Of a DNA stretch of 64,000 nt, positions 12,712 through 21,940 are shown piece after piece. Positions within the stretch are counted from its first letter, which is position 1. The number at the start of each line of letters is the position of its first letter. The translations under genes were made by a program, and so were the position numbers. This DNA is from Planotetraspora silvatica (GTDB lineage: Bacteria > Actinomycetota > Actinomycetes > Streptosporangiales > Streptosporangiaceae), in NCBI RefSeq assembly GCF_016863315.1, contig NZ_BOOQ01000002.1, forward strand, positions 434,001 to 498,000. The letters run 5' to 3'. The notes under the pieces are model-generated. The model was not told where the DNA came from. It worked only from the letters and a program-made list of their open reading frames with translations, and ran no database searches.

Positions 12712-13914
12712 TCAGCGGATGCGGGAGACCTCGTCGATCACCTGCCGCAACGACCGGAAGGTGTCCGCGGGCAACAACCGGTCGCAGTACGGCAGGGCGG
12801 CGGCCATGCCCGCCACGCTCGGTTCGAAGCCCGGAGCGGACGCCCGGGGATTCATCCAGATCACACGGTGGGCACGCCGGCGAAGCCGCGCCATCCCCGC
12901 CGCCAGGGACTCCGGCTCGTCGCTGTCCCATCCGTCCGATCCGATGATCACGATGGCGCCGCGCAGCTTGCTCCCGTGGTGGGAGGCCAGCAGCGCGTGG
13001 ACGTTCGCGGCGATCCGCGTCCCGCCGAACCGGTCGGCGACCTTCTCCGTGGCCTGCTCGACGGCGACGGCCGCCGACCTGTGCGTCAGCACCGGGGTCA
13101 GGCGCGTCAGCGACGTCGCGAACGCGAACACCTCCGCCCCCGCGACCAGGGCGAGGGCCCGCATCAGGTGGAGGTAGCCCGCCGCCTGCGCCTGCATCGA
13201 CTGGCTGACGTCGCACAACATGACCACACGCCGCGGCTTGTCGACGGGTCGTTCCCGCATCAGGTGGAACGGCTCCCATCCGGTACGGCGGGACCGCTCG
13301 GCCGTGGCGCGCACCGAGATGCGGCGCCCCCGGGGACCCGCCGCCAGCCGCCGGCTGCGTCGGGTGGGCCAGGTCGCGACGGCCGCCCTCAGCCACTCGC
13401 CGAGCACCTCCGTCGCCCGATCGTCGAGTTGCTCGAACGGCACGTCGGCGAGCCCCGCGACGTCGCTGGGGAGCCGCTCGGGGACGGCCTGCGCGGCGTC
13501 GGACGTCTCGGCCTCGGCGACCACCGGAGGCAACGTCACCCACGGCAGGCCGCCCCCGCCTTCGGTCTCGGCGGACGGCGCCGGGAGAGGGGCGAAGGCC
13601 TCGTCGCCGTGGCGTTCGGGGGCTCTGCGCCGCCGCCCGTTCGGATCCAGCGCCGTGACCACCCCGCCGAACACGGCCGCGAACACGGCGTCGAAGGCCT
13701 CCACCTCCGTGTGCCGCCGGACGAACGTGATGCGCGCCGTCCAGTACAGGCGCGACACGGAGTCCGGTGGGGAGACCTCCAGCGCACGGACGAAGTCCTC
13801 CGTCGCCGTGAAACCGACCGGCACTCCCCGCTGGCGGAGGCGGGCCGCCAACGCGACGGCGAGCGCCGCGCGATCGACGCCGGGCGACAGCACGGCCGAC
13901 CGGTCAGCGGGCAT
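12712..13914 (-). CDS. coxE: CoxE-like VWA-domain protein (CO dehydrogenase maturation)
   Basis: This is a 400-residue VWA-containing protein of the CoxE type. In Oligotropha-type clusters CoxE works with the AAA ATPase CoxD to assemble the [CuSMoO2] centre of CO dehydrogenase. The N-terminal half has the family's helical region. The VWA domain begins near residue 220 with VVMLCDVSQSMQAQ, where DVSQSM is the metal-ion-dependent adhesion site, and continues with FGGTRIAANV and IVIIGSDGWDSDEP. It is the last large gene of the minus-strand cox operon. The gap to coxG is 81 bp. The N-terminus lies in repetitive Arg/Gly-coding DNA, so the exact start is moderately certain. Confidence 0.88.
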   Translation of the reverse strand: MPADRSAVLSPGVDRAALAVALAARLRQRGVPVGFTATEDFVRALEVSPPDSVSRLYWTARITFVRRHTEVEAFDAVFAAVFGGVVTALDPNGRRRRAPERHGDEAFAPLPAPSAETEGGGGLPWVTLPPVVAEAETSDAAQAVPERLPSDVAGLADVPFEQLDDRATEVLGEWLRAAVATWPTRRSRRLAAGPRGRRISVRATAERSRRTGWEPFHLMRERPVDKPRRVVMLCDVSQSMQAQAAGYLHLMRALALVAGAEVFAFATSLTRLTPVLTHRSAAVAVEQATEKVADRFGGTRIAANVHALLASHHGSKLRGAIVIIGSDGWDSDEPESLAAGMARLRRRAHRVIWMNPRASAPGFEPSVAGMAAALPYCDRLLPADTFRSLRQVIDEVSRIR

Positions 13915-13995
13915 GACGCGCGGGTTCGCCGGCGTGACACGCGGGTTCGCGGACCCCCCGCACGGGCGTGCCGTACGGCTCAGCCCCTGGCCGGT

Positions 13996-14790
13996 TCACG
14001 AGACGAGGAGGTAGACGGCGACGCCCACGACGACGATGAGCACCACGAGCACGGGAATCGCCCGTTTGTAGACCGAGCCGCCCGCCATGCTCATCACGTC
14101 GAGCGGCTCAGGCTCCGGCGCGACGACTCGCCTGGCGGCGGGCTCGGATTCCACGTCAGCCGGGGCAGCGGCGGTGTCCGCCGTCACGGGGGCCGCTTTC
14201 GTTCCTCCGGGCGCCCCGGACAGGGCGGCGATCGGCGTGGCCGTACCGTCTCCGGTCTGCCCGGCGCCGGCCCTGTGCTGCCCGGCATCCGTGGAGACGG
14301 CGTCCGCTCCCCCAGGCGAGAGGCTCGCCGCGGCGGCCATGGAGGGGTCGCCGGCCAGTTTCTCCTCCAGGCGCTCGACGAACTGGCCGAGCAGCTTCTG
14401 CGAGACCTCCTTGATCATCCCGCTGCCGAACTGGGCGATCCGGCCGGAGATCTTCAGGTCCGTGTCGACGGTGACGACCGTCCGATCGTCCTCGGACGTG
14501 AGCTGGGCGGTGATGACCGCGGCCGCCGTTCCCGCCCCCCGCGAGTCGCGCCCCTTGGCGTCGATCACCGCGTGATGGTTCACGTCGTCCTTCTCGGCGA
14601 AGCGGACGGTCCCGGCGTACTCGGTCACGACCGGGCCGACCTTCACCTTCACCTTGCCGGAGTAGACCCCGTCCTCCACGCCGGTCAGCTGGGCTCCGGG
14701 CATGCACGGCGCGACGGCCTCCAGATCGGTGAGCACCGCCCACGCCCGTTCGACCGGAACGCTGACGGTGAAGTCATGGGTGATCTTCAT
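13996..14790 (-). CDS. coxG: CoxG-like SRPBCC protein with C-terminal membrane anchor
   Basis: This is a 264-residue protein with an N-terminal SRPBCC/CoxG domain (about 1-150) holding MKITHDFTVSVPVERAW, CMPGAQLTGVEDGVYSGKVK and a C-terminal helix QKLLGQFVERLEEKL. A long Ala/Pro-rich low-complexity linker follows, then a C-terminal hydrophobic segment (AIPVLVVLIVVVGVAVYLLV) preceded by basic residues. CoxG is reported to anchor CO dehydrogenase to the membrane, and the tail here would do this directly. Three degenerate 15-bp tandem units (14806-14850) lie between it and coxD. GGGAGAAGAG precedes the ATG. Confidence 0.9.
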   Translation of the reverse strand: MKITHDFTVSVPVERAWAVLTDLEAVAPCMPGAQLTGVEDGVYSGKVKVKVGPVVTEYAGTVRFAEKDDVNHHAVIDAKGRDSRGAGTAAAVITAQLTSEDDRTVVTVDTDLKISGRIAQFGSGMIKEVSQKLLGQFVERLEEKLAGDPSMAAAASLSPGGADAVSTDAGQHRAGAGQTGDGTATPIAALSGAPGGTKAAPVTADTAAAPADVESEPAARRVVAPEPEPLDVMSMAGGSVYKRAIPVLVVLIVVVGVAVYLLVS

Positions 14791-14805
14791 GGGCTCTTCT
14801 CCCTG

Positions 14806-14850
14806 TGCCTTCTCCCGACGTGCCTGCTTCCGACGCGCCTTCTCCGGATG
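14806..14850. repeat. Three degenerate 15-bp tandem units between coxD and coxG
   Basis: Units at 14806-14820, 14821-14835 and 14836-14850 (TGCCTTCTCCCGACG type) differ by two to four bases each. On the minus strand they read as GGAGAAG-rich units just before the coxG ribosome site, so they may be duplications of a Shine-Dalgarno-like segment. Confidence 0.5.
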
Positions 14851-14859
14851 TGCCGCCGC

Positions 14860-15756
14860 TCAGGCGGTCGCGCCACGGGCGCCCCCCACCAACCGGTCGA
14901 GGGCGCCGATGATCGTCTCCCGGTCGTCCGGCGTCTTGGCGATGGTGCTGAGCGTCCGGACGACGTCCGCCCTGACCAGGTCGGCGGCCCCGAGCGCGGA
15001 CAGTGCCGAGACCCAGTCGATGGCCTCCGCCATGCCCGGCGCCTTGTCGAGGTCGAAGCCGCGTACCCGGCCGACGAACTCGGTGGCCGACCTGATCAGC
15101 GGCTCGTTCGCCGCGGGCACCGAACGCCGCAGGATCTCCACCGTCCGCTCCGCGGACGGGAAGTCGATCCAGTGATAGAGGCAGCGCCGCCGGAGCGCGT
15201 CGTGCAGGTCCCTGCTGCGGTTGGAGGTCAGGACGACGATCGGCGGGCGTTTCGCGGTGAACGTGCCCAGCTCGGGGATCGTGATCGCGGACTCGCCGAG
15301 GAACTCGAACAGCAGGGCCTCGAACTCGTCATCCGCCCGATCGATCTCGTCGATGAGCAACACCGGCGGGACGGGCCCGTCGTGCCGAATCGCCCGCAGG
15401 ATCGGCCGTTCCTGCAGGAACTCGGCGGTGAACAGGTCCGCGTCCCGCAACCTGTCCTGCCGCGACTCCGCCAGCCGGATGGCGAGGAGCTGGCGCTGGT
15501 GGTTCCACTCGTACAGGGCCTCGCTCACCGTCAGCCCCTCGTAACACTGCAGCCGGATCAGCGGTGTCCTCAGCGCACGGGCCAGCGCCTTGGCCGCGGT
15601 CGTCTTCCCGACGCCCGGTTCGCCCTCGAGCAGGAGAGGACGGCCAAGCGTGAGCGCGAGGAACAGGGCCGACGCCGTGCCCTCGTCGACCAGGTAGTCG
15701 ACCTCGTCCAGCCGCCGCCTGATGTCGGCGGTGTCGGTGACGACGCGATCCCCCAC
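14860..15756 (-). CDS. coxD: CoxD-like MoxR AAA+ ATPase
   Basis: This is a 298-residue MoxR-family AAA+ ATPase. It shows Walker A GEPGVGKTTAAKAL, Walker B LLIDEIDRAD and sensor 1 VVLTSNRSRDLHDALRRR. CoxD is described as the chaperone-ATPase needed for sulfuration and copper insertion at the CO dehydrogenase active site, acting with CoxE. The GTG at 15756 begins four bases after the TAG of the XdhC/YHS gene. Upstream in-frame extension into that gene is possible but would add an unconserved Pro/Gly-rich stretch. Confidence 0.9.
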   Translation of the reverse strand: MGDRVVTDTADIRRRLDEVDYLVDEGTASALFLALTLGRPLLLEGEPGVGKTTAAKALARALRTPLIRLQCYEGLTVSEALYEWNHQRQLLAIRLAESRQDRLRDADLFTAEFLQERPILRAIRHDGPVPPVLLIDEIDRADDEFEALLFEFLGESAITIPELGTFTAKRPPIVVLTSNRSRDLHDALRRRCLYHWIDFPSAERTVEILRRSVPAANEPLIRSATEFVGRVRGFDLDKAPGMAEAIDWVSALSALGAADLVRADVVRTLSTIAKTPDDRETIIGALDRLVGGARGATA

Positions 15757-15760
15757 GCCC

Positions 15761-16666
15761 CTACCGCCCGCCGGCCGCGTACCGGTCACGGCAACCGGTG
15801 CCGCAGAACCACATGTGCTCACCGCCGGCGACCAGATGCGGCGTGTCCGGGGACACGGCCACGGTCATGCCGCAGACCGGATCGACCACCAGTGTGCCGG
15901 AAGCCGGACCGGGCGGCGTCTGCGCCTGAGCGCCCGTAGGAGCGGGGACGAGCCCCTGTGTGCGGACGGCGGCGACGATCTCCGCTAGGACCGACAGCGC
16001 GATCTCCTGCGACGTGCGGGCGCCGATCCTGAGCCCGACGGGCGTGTGGACCCGCCGGAGCTCGGCCTCACTCAGCCCCATCTCGGCGAGCACGGCCGTA
16101 CCGCGCCTGCCGCTGGCCACGAGCCCGACGAAGCCGACTCCGGCGTCGAGCGCGGCGCGGATGGCCGGGATCTCGTCGCGCCCGTGGCTCGACACCACGA
16201 CCGCGGTCGCACCGGCGGGCCCCCGTTCATCACGCGTCCGCCGTACGAAGAAGTCCAGCGAGCGCGCGAGCCCGGCCAGCGCCTCGGCGATGGGCGAGTC
16301 GCCGACGATCCAGAGCACCGGCGGCGGCAACAGCGGCCGCAGGAAGATCTCCAGAGCGCCTCCGGACAGGCAGGGGTTCACCACGATCCGGGCCCCCGGG
16401 GACTCGGGAAAGTCCAGCTCTCCCTCGGGAAGCACCCTGAGCAGCACGGAGCGGCCGTCCTGGAGTGCGCCGAGAGCCGCCGTGCGTACGGAACTCTCGG
16501 CGCACTGGCCGCCGACGAAACCCTCGATGGACCCGTCGGGCAGGACGATCGCGTCGTCGCCGGCGCTCACGGCCGTCGGGAACTGGGCGCGGACCACGAC
16601 CGCGTGGACGAAGGGGACCCGGTCGTCGGCCAGTTCCTTCATCCGTGCCGAGATGGTGGGGGCCAT
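15761..16666 (-). CDS. XdhC/CoxF-type molybdoenzyme maturation factor fused to a YHS domain
   Basis: The first about 240 of 301 residues match the XdhC/CoxI family that matures xanthine-oxidase-type molybdenum enzymes. Visible elements are the N-terminal VGGQCAESSV (C55), NPCLSGGALEIFL (C99), a Rossmann-type half (VLWIVGDSPIAEALAGLA) and the terminal GLRIGARTSQEIALSVLAEI. A Pro/Ala linker leads to a C-terminal YHS domain with VDPVCGMTV (C265) and FCGTGC (C288, C292), a cysteine set that binds metal in YHS/TRASH proteins. The gene starts 16 bases after coxL. Because the CO dehydrogenase centre contains copper as well as molybdenum, the added YHS domain may handle copper; this is inference. Confidence 0.88.
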   Translation of the reverse strand: MAPTISARMKELADDRVPFVHAVVVRAQFPTAVSAGDDAIVLPDGSIEGFVGGQCAESSVRTAALGALQDGRSVLLRVLPEGELDFPESPGARIVVNPCLSGGALEIFLRPLLPPPVLWIVGDSPIAEALAGLARSLDFFVRRTRDERGPAGATAVVVSSHGRDEIPAIRAALDAGVGFVGLVASGRRGTAVLAEMGLSEAELRRVHTPVGLRIGARTSQEIALSVLAEIVAAVRTQGLVPAPTGAQAQTPPGPASGTLVVDPVCGMTVAVSPDTPHLVAGGEHMWFCGTGCRDRYAAGGR

Positions 16667-16682
16667 CGGCGCTCCGCCCCGG

Positions 16683-19073
16683 TCAGACCGGCGGCCGCGG
16701 CACGCCGCGCATGGCGTCCCACACCCGGGAGGGGGTGAGCGGCATGTCGGCGTGGCGGATGCCGAAGGGTTTGAGCGCGTCGACGACCGCGTTGACGATC
16801 GCGGGTGGAGAGCCGACCGTGGCGGACTCCCCGACGCCCTTCGCGCCGATCGGGTGATGCGGCGACGGCGTCACGGTGAAGCCGGTCTCCCAGTCGGGGA
16901 CCTCGAGAGCCGTCGGGATGAGGTAGTCCATCAGGGATCCGCCCAGGCAGTTGCCGTCCTCGTCGAACGCGATCATCTCCATGAGCGCCATGCCCACGCC
17001 GTCGGTCAGCCCGCGGTGCACCTGCCCCTCGATGATCATCGGATTGATGCGCGTGCCGCAGTCGTCGACCGCGACGAACCGCCGGACCTTGACCTGGGCG
17101 GTGCCCGGGTCGATGTCGACGACGCAGATGTAGGCCCCGTGCGGGTAGGTGAGGTTCTCGGGGTTGTAGCAGATCTGCGCCTCGAGCCCGCCCTCGATCC
17201 CTTCCGGCAGGTCGCCCGCACCATGCGCTCTCATCGCGATGTCCTGGATGGTGACGGACTTCTCCGGGTCGCCCTTGACGTGGAAGGCGCCCTTCACCCA
17301 CTCGAGGTCGGCGACCGACACCTCCAGCATGCCCGAGGCGATGATGCGCGCCTTGTCGCGCACCTTGCGGGCAACCAGGGCGGCCGCCGCGCCGGACACG
17401 GGCGTCGACCGGCTGCCGTAGGTGCCGAGCCCGAAGGGCGTCTGGTCGGTGTCGCCGTGCACGACGTCGATGTCGGCGGGCGGGATGCCGATCTCCTCCG
17501 CGACGATCTGCGCGAACGTCGTCTCGTGCCCCTGGCCCTGCGACTGCACCGAGAGCCGGACGACCGCCTTGCCGGTCGGATGCACCCGGAGCTCGCATCC
17601 GTCGGCCATGCCGAGGCCCAGGATGTCCATGTCCTTGCGGGGACCCGCCCCGACCGCCTCGGTGAAGAAGGCGACGCCGATCCCCATCAGCTCGCCGCGG
17701 GCACGCCGTTCCGCCTGCTCCTTGCGCAGGTCGTCGTAGCCCGCGATCTCCAGCGCCTTGCGCATGGTGGGCTCGTAGTCACCGGAGTCGTACAGCCAGC
17801 CGGTCTTCGTCCGGTACGGGAACTGCTCGGGCTGGATGAAGTTCTTGATGCGAAGCTCGACCGGGTCCATCTTGAGCTCGTACGCCAGGCAGTCGACGAT
17901 GCGCTCGACGAGGTAGACCGCCTCGGTGATCCGGAACGAGCACGCGTAGGCCACGCCGCCCGGCGCCTTGTTGGTGTAGACCGCGGTCATCTTGCAGTAC
18001 GCGGCCTGCAGGTCGTAGCTGCCGGTGAACACGCCGAAGAACCCGGCGGGGTACTTGACCGGCGCCGCGACGCCGTTGAACGCGCCGTGGTCGGCCAGCA
18101 CGTTGGTGCGGACGGCCAGGATCCTGCCGTCCCTGGTGGCCGCGATCTCGCCCCGCATGATGTAGTCGCGGGCGAAGCCCGTGCTCGTGAGGTTCTCCGA
18201 TCGGTCCTCCATCCACTTCACCGGCTTGCCCGTGACGATCGATCCCACGATCGCGCAGACGTAGCCGGGATAGATCGGGACCTTGCCGCCGAAGCCGCCG
18301 CCGATGTCGGGTGAAATGACCCTGATCTTGTGCTCGGGCAGGCCGGCGACGATCGCGTACAGCGTCCGGTGAGCGTGCGGCGCCTGACTCGTGGACCACA
18401 ACGTCAGCCGGCTGTCGATCCGGTCGTAGTCGGCGACGCAACCGCACGTCTCCATGGGGGCCGGGTGCACGCGGGGATAGACGATGTCCTCGCTCACGAC
18501 GACGTCCGCGCTCGCGAACACCGCCTCGGTGGCCGCCTCGTCGCCGGTCTCCCAGTCGAAGATGTGGTTGTTCCGCTTGCCGTCCAGATCGTCGCGGATG
18601 ACGGGGGCGCTCGGATCGAGGGCCTTGCGGACGTCGACCACCGGATCGAGCACGTCGTACTCGACGTCGATCAACTCGAGCGCGTCGCGCGCCGCGTAGC
18701 GGTCCTCCGCCACGACGAACGCGACCTCCTGCCCCTGGAAACGCACCTTGTCCGTCGCGAGCACGGCCTGCACGTCACCCGACAACGTCGGCATCCACGC
18801 CAGCCCCAAGCCCGTCAGCGTGGCTCCGGTGACGACCGCCTTGACCTTCGGATGCGCCTCGGCCGCGCTGGTGTCGATGCTCACGATCCTCGCGTGCGCG
18901 ACGGGGGACCGCAGGATCGCGCAGTGCAGCATGCCCGGCAGTTGCACGTCGTCGACGTAGCGGCCCTTGCCGCGGATGAACCTCGGGTCCTCCTTGCGGA
19001 GCATCCGGCCGTGGCCGACCGGCTTGTGGTCGTTGTTCTCGAATCCGGCCGGCCGTTCGTCGGTGGTGGTCAT
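16683..19073 (-). CDS. coxL: Aerobic carbon monoxide dehydrogenase large subunit, form I
   Basis: This 796-residue molybdopterin subunit of aerobic CO dehydrogenase oxidises CO to CO2. The active-site loop reads AYACSFR (375-381), with C378 the copper-ligand cysteine. This AYxCSFR sequence distinguishes genuine form I enzymes from form II homologues. Other family blocks are [12 protein letters not shown]-like [12 protein letters not shown] near the start, DIGGGFGGK (256-264), [12 protein letters not shown], and [16 protein letters not shown] with the glutamate near the molybdenum. The ATG overlaps the coxS stop by 4 bp, and the gene order M-S-L is the form I order. Length fits the usual about 800 residues. 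Confidence 0.96.
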   Translation of the reverse strand: MTTTDERPAGFENNDHKPVGHGRMLRKEDPRFIRGKGRYVDDVQLPGMLHCAILRSPVAHARIVSIDTSAAEAHPKVKAVVTGATLTGLGLAWMPTLSGDVQAVLATDKVRFQGQEVAFVVAEDRYAARDALELIDVEYDVLDPVVDVRKALDPSAPVIRDDLDGKRNNHIFDWETGDEAATEAVFASADVVVSEDIVYPRVHPAPMETCGCVADYDRIDSRLTLWSTSQAPHAHRTLYAIVAGLPEHKIRVISPDIGGGFGGKVPIYPGYVCAIVGSIVTGKPVKWMEDRSENLTSTGFARDYIMRGEIAATRDGRILAVRTNVLADHGAFNGVAAPVKYPAGFFGVFTGSYDLQAAYCKMTAVYTNKAPGGVAYACSFRITEAVYLVERIVDCLAYELKMDPVELRIKNFIQPEQFPYRTKTGWLYDSGDYEPTMRKALEIAGYDDLRKEQAERRARGELMGIGVAFFTEAVGAGPRKDMDILGLGMADGCELRVHPTGKAVVRLSVQSQGQGHETTFAQIVAEEIGIPPADIDVVHGDTDQTPFGLGTYGSRSTPVSGAAAALVARKVRDKARIIASGMLEVSVADLEWVKGAFHVKGDPEKSVTIQDIAMRAHGAGDLPEGIEGGLEAQICYNPENLTYPHGAYICVVDIDPGTAQVKVRRFVAVDDCGTRINPMIIEGQVHRGLTDGVGMALMEMIAFDEDGNCLGGSLMDYLIPTALEVPDWETGFTVTPSPHHPIGAKGVGESATVGSPPAIVNAVVDALKPFGIRHADMPLTPSRVWDAMRGVPRPPV

Positions 19074-19555
19074 GAGGCACCTCCAGCGGGTGAGTTCGCC
19101 TCGTGCGCGGCGGCCCATCTCACCGAGCGGACGATGGTGGCGTACCCCGTGCACCGGCAGATCTGGCCGGAGATCGCCTCACGGATCTCCCCCTCCGACG
19201 GGTCCGGATTGCGGTCCAGCAGGGCTCGGGCCGTCATCATCATGCCGGGCGTGCAGAACCCGCACTGCAGGCCGTGGCACTCCATGAACCCGCGCTGCAC
19301 CGGATCGAGTTCGCCGCCCCGCTCCAGATCCTCGACCGTGCGCACCTCGTGACCGCCGGCCATCGCGGCGAGCACGGTGCACGACTTGACCGGCTCCCCG
19401 TCGAGCCACACCACGCACGTGCCGCAGTTGCTCGTGTCGCATCCCCAGTGGGTGCCGGTCAGGCCCAGATGGTCGCGCAGGAAGTGCACGAGGAGCAGCC
19501 GGCCCTCGATCTCCCTGGTGACTTCCTCACCGTTGACGATCATGGATACCTGCAT
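19070..19555 (-). CDS. coxS: Carbon monoxide dehydrogenase small iron-sulfur subunit
   Basis: This is a 161-residue subunit with two [2Fe-2S] clusters that passes electrons from the molybdenum site to the FAD subunit. The plant-ferredoxin-type cluster ligands are in [10 protein letters not shown] and, further on, PVKSC. The second cluster ligands are in GFCTPG and ICRCTGY. The ATG at 19555 has GAGAGGGG upstream and makes a 29-base overlap with coxM. An internal ATG at 19543 would shorten the overlap. The TGA overlaps the coxL ATG. Confidence 0.96.
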   Translation of the reverse strand: MQVSMIVNGEEVTREIEGRLLLVHFLRDHLGLTGTHWGCDTSNCGTCVVWLDGEPVKSCTVLAAMAGGHEVRTVEDLERGGELDPVQRGFMECHGLQCGFCTPGMMMTARALLDRNPDPSEGEIREAISGQICRCTGYATIVRSVRWAAAHEANSPAGGAS

Positions 19556-20432
19556 GCCAGCCCCTCTCGTTGATCCGGACGACGGATCGGCGCAGGGCGC
19601 GCCTGGTGAGTTCCTCGGCGAGGTGCCGCTTGTACTCGGCGCTGCCGCGCATGTCGGTGACCGGGCTGCAGTTCTCGGCCGCGAGGGCTCCCGCCTGTTT
19701 GTAGAGCTCCTCCGAGGGCTCCCTGCCGCGCAGGGCGTCCGACACCGCCGGCAGCCCCGCCGTGTTCGGCCCGACCGCCGCGAGACCCACCCGCGCGTCG
19801 GCGATCAGCCCGCCGTCGAGCCACACCGCGGCGCCCGCGGACACGATCGCCCAGTCCCCCGCGCGGCGCTCGACCTTCTCGTACGCGCTGGACCCGCTGG
19901 GCCGTACCGGGATGCGGATCTCGACGAGCATCTCGGCGTCCTCGACGGCGGTCTCGTACGGCCCGCGGTAGAACTCCTCCATCGTCACGACCCGCTCCCC
20001 CGAGCCGCCCCGGATGACGCAGTTCGCCCCGAGGGTGGTGCACACGGCCGACAGGTCCTCGGACGGGTCGGCCTGGCACAGCGAACCGCCCAGGGTGCCG
20101 CGGTTGCGGACGACCGGATCGGCGATGACGCGCTCGGCGTCACGGAAGATGGGGAAGACCTCGGCCAGCTCGCCGGACTCCAGCAGCTCCCTGTGCCGGG
20201 TCATCGCCCCGATGCGGACCTCGTCCGGCTCCACCCGGATGTATCCGAGCTCGCCGTGGAGGTCGTTGATGTCGATCAGGTACTCCGGGCTCGCCAGCCG
20301 GAGCTTCATCATGGGGAGCAGACTGTGGCCGCCCGCGACGAGCCGGGCCGAGCCTCCCAGCCGCTCCAGCAGGCCGATGGCGTGATCGACGCTGGTCGCG
20401 CGCTCGTACTCCACCGGCGCGGGAACCTGCAT
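19527..20432 (-). CDS. coxM: Carbon monoxide dehydrogenase medium FAD-binding subunit
   Basis: This is a 301-residue flavoprotein subunit of the xanthine oxidase family. The FAD-binding motifs [13 protein letters not shown] and [17 protein letters not shown] are visible, with the C-terminal CODH flavoprotein domain ending in [12 protein letters not shown]. It receives electrons from CoxS and passes them to quinone or another acceptor. The ATG at 20432 is preceded by AAGGGGG at a proper distance; the upstream frame extension lacks support. It is the first gene of the cox operon, so its promoter should lie in 20433-20594, shared with a divergent AAA ATPase gene. Confidence 0.95.
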   Translation of the reverse strand: MQVPAPVEYERATSVDHAIGLLERLGGSARLVAGGHSLLPMMKLRLASPEYLIDINDLHGELGYIRVEPDEVRIGAMTRHRELLESGELAEVFPIFRDAERVIADPVVRNRGTLGGSLCQADPSEDLSAVCTTLGANCVIRGGSGERVVTMEEFYRGPYETAVEDAEMLVEIRIPVRPSGSSAYEKVERRAGDWAIVSAGAAVWLDGGLIADARVGLAAVGPNTAGLPAVSDALRGREPSEELYKQAGALAAENCSPVTDMRGSAEYKRHLAEELTRRALRRSVVRINERGWHAGIHDRQR

Positions 20433-20594
20433 GGCGGACCCCCTTGACTTGTGGGTGGTCGGCCAAGTGGACCCCTGCCCGGCGGCACTGTCAACGGCCA
20501 CCTAAGGATTCACTTAATCCACCGCTCCCCCGTGAGCCGCCGGAATCGCCACCTCTGGACGGGGGCCGATCGGGGACCGGCCTTCGGCCGTCCC

Positions 20595-21365
20595 ATGGCT
20601 ATCCTCATGACGGTGACAGGCGTCGATGCCGGATTCATCCGCGACATTCGCGTGGACACACGGCAGATCCACCAGGGTTATCCCTTCAACCTGCCCGTGG
20701 TGGCCTGGCTGGCCCGATCGCGCAGCCTGGAGATGTCCCCCACGGTCACGTTCCTGGTCGGCGAGAACGGCTCGGGCAAGTCGACCCTCGTGGAGGCTCT
20801 CGCGGTCGCCTGCGGCTTCAACGCGGAGGGCGGCTCGCAGTCCTTCACGTTCGCGACGCGGGCCAGCGAGTCATCTCTCGCCGGCCATCTCGTCATCAGC
20901 TGGAGACTGAGGAAACCCCGAACCGGATACTTCCTGCGCGCCGAGTCCTACTACAACGTCGCGACAGAGATAGAGCGCCTCGACGAGATCGGACCTGTGC
21001 CGCTTCTGCCGGCGTACGGGGGTGTCTCACCACATGAGCGTTCCCACGGGGAGTCGTTCCTCGACCTGGTCACACACCGCTTCGGGCCACAGGGCCTGTA
21101 CATCCTGGACGAGCCGGAGGCCGCGCTCTCGGTACGTGGCTGCATGGCCGTACTCGCCAGGATCGACGCCCTGGTCCGCCAGGGCTCCCAGTTCGTCATC
21201 GCCACGCATTCGCCGATCCTGCTCGCACTGCCCGGCGCCACGATCCTGCACTTGAACGACGACGGCATCGCCCCCGTCGCCTACGATGACGCGCTACCCG
21301 TCACCCTGACACGCGACTTCCTCGCCGCCCCCGATCGCTATCTCCGTCACCTGCTCACCGAATAG
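20595..21365 (+). CDS. AAA (ABC-type) ATPase, predicted ATPase
   Basis: This is a roughly 256-residue P-loop ATPase of the AAA_21/RecF-like type: Walker A GENGSGKSTLVEAL, signature-like SHGESFLDLV, Walker B with LYILDEPEAALS, and switch FVIATHSPILLALPGATI. Such stand-alone ABC-type ATPases occur widely in bacteria, often with no known role. Two in-frame starts are plausible (20595 and 20607). The gene is divergent from coxM across about 160 bp, but nothing shows a functional link. No nuclease or TOPRIM partner (as in OLD or Gabija-like systems) is adjacent. Confidence 0.85.
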   Translation: MAILMTVTGVDAGFIRDIRVDTRQIHQGYPFNLPVVAWLARSRSLEMSPTVTFLVGENGSGKSTLVEALAVACGFNAEGGSQSFTFATRASESSLAGHLVISWRLRKPRTGYFLRAESYYNVATEIERLDEIGPVPLLPAYGGVSPHERSHGESFLDLVTHRFGPQGLYILDEPEAALSVRGCMAVLARIDALVRQGSQFVIATHSPILLALPGATILHLNDDGIAPVAYDDALPVTLTRDFLAAPDRYLRHLLTE

Positions 21366-21463
21366 CCCTCGCCGTGAATGGCCGGCTTCATCAAGGCACG
21401 GTGACATTCCAGAACCCGGGACCCTGACCGCAGGGCTCGGTTCCTGACGTACGGCCTCGCTCC

Positions 21464-21582
21464 GTGCATGATCACGAACAGCGTCGCCGCAGGTCGATGG
21501 CCGTTTTCCCGAAAGCGTGCATGATCACGGCGGAGGAAGCGCCTGGTCGGAGGCCCGATCCACGAACCTGTGCATGATCACG
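21464..21582. repeat. Three 13-bp direct repeats at exact 53-bp spacing
   Basis: GTGCATGATCACG occurs at 21464-21476, 21517-21529 and 21570-21582, each start exactly 53 bases after the last; the sequences between are unrelated. The element includes the palindrome TGATCA. The gene-free stretch 21366-21938 also holds GGTAATGG twice (21612, 21625) and GCATATG twice (21641, 21656), and is AT-richer than its surroundings. No gene is supported in it. Confidence 0.8.
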
Positions 21583-21864
21583 GCACATGGGGAATGGCGG
21601 GGGGTGAATCGGTAATGGCTCGATGGTAATGGTTTTTGACGCATATGAGATGGGCGCATATGGGATAGGCCACTACGAGGCGGCAGCCCGAGTGACGGAT
21701 CGTACATAAAGACATAATTCAGTCGCGCGGAGGAATTCGGCCCGCCATGCACGCGATCCGACAAGAAACCTTCTCAATACACACGTCCGCCCAGCTCAAC
21801 CGGCCCGTACGGCAAGGCCTCCCCCGCCTCTCACCTCTCATCGAATAGCCCCGCACCTAAAGGG

Positions 21865-21940
21865 TTGACATGGCCAATTTCGGGTGTAACCATCGCGAAA
21901 ATAGTGCAGAAATATGAAAATGGATTCGAGTTACTCGAAT
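21865..21940 (+). promoter_or_regulatory. Promoter and 17-bp palindromic operator at the IclR start
   Basis: TTGACA at 21865-21870 followed by TAACCA 16 bases later is a possible sigma-70-type promoter. A perfect 17-bp palindrome, ATTCGAG-TTA-CTCGAAT (21924-21940), overlaps the ATG of the IclR gene, where bound protein would block transcription or initiation. The region is markedly AT-rich. Confidence 0.55.

Noticed and set aside
12649-15939. Antisense open frame of about 1,100 codons across the cox maturation genes
   Set aside because: The opposite strand carries four recognisable Cox proteins with good starts; the antisense product resembles no protein.
20595-21365. OLD- or Gabija-type anti-phage ATPase
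   Set aside because: No TOPRIM nuclease domain, UvrD-like helicase or other defence gene adjoins; it is a single small ATPase.
21464-21582. CRISPR array
   Set aside because: Repeats of 13 bp are too short, only three copies exist and no cas genes are near.
21525-21764. 79-codon open frame on the minus strand in the gap before the second IclR gene
   Set aside because: No ribosome site, atypical codon use and overlap with the repeat array; no recognisable protein.
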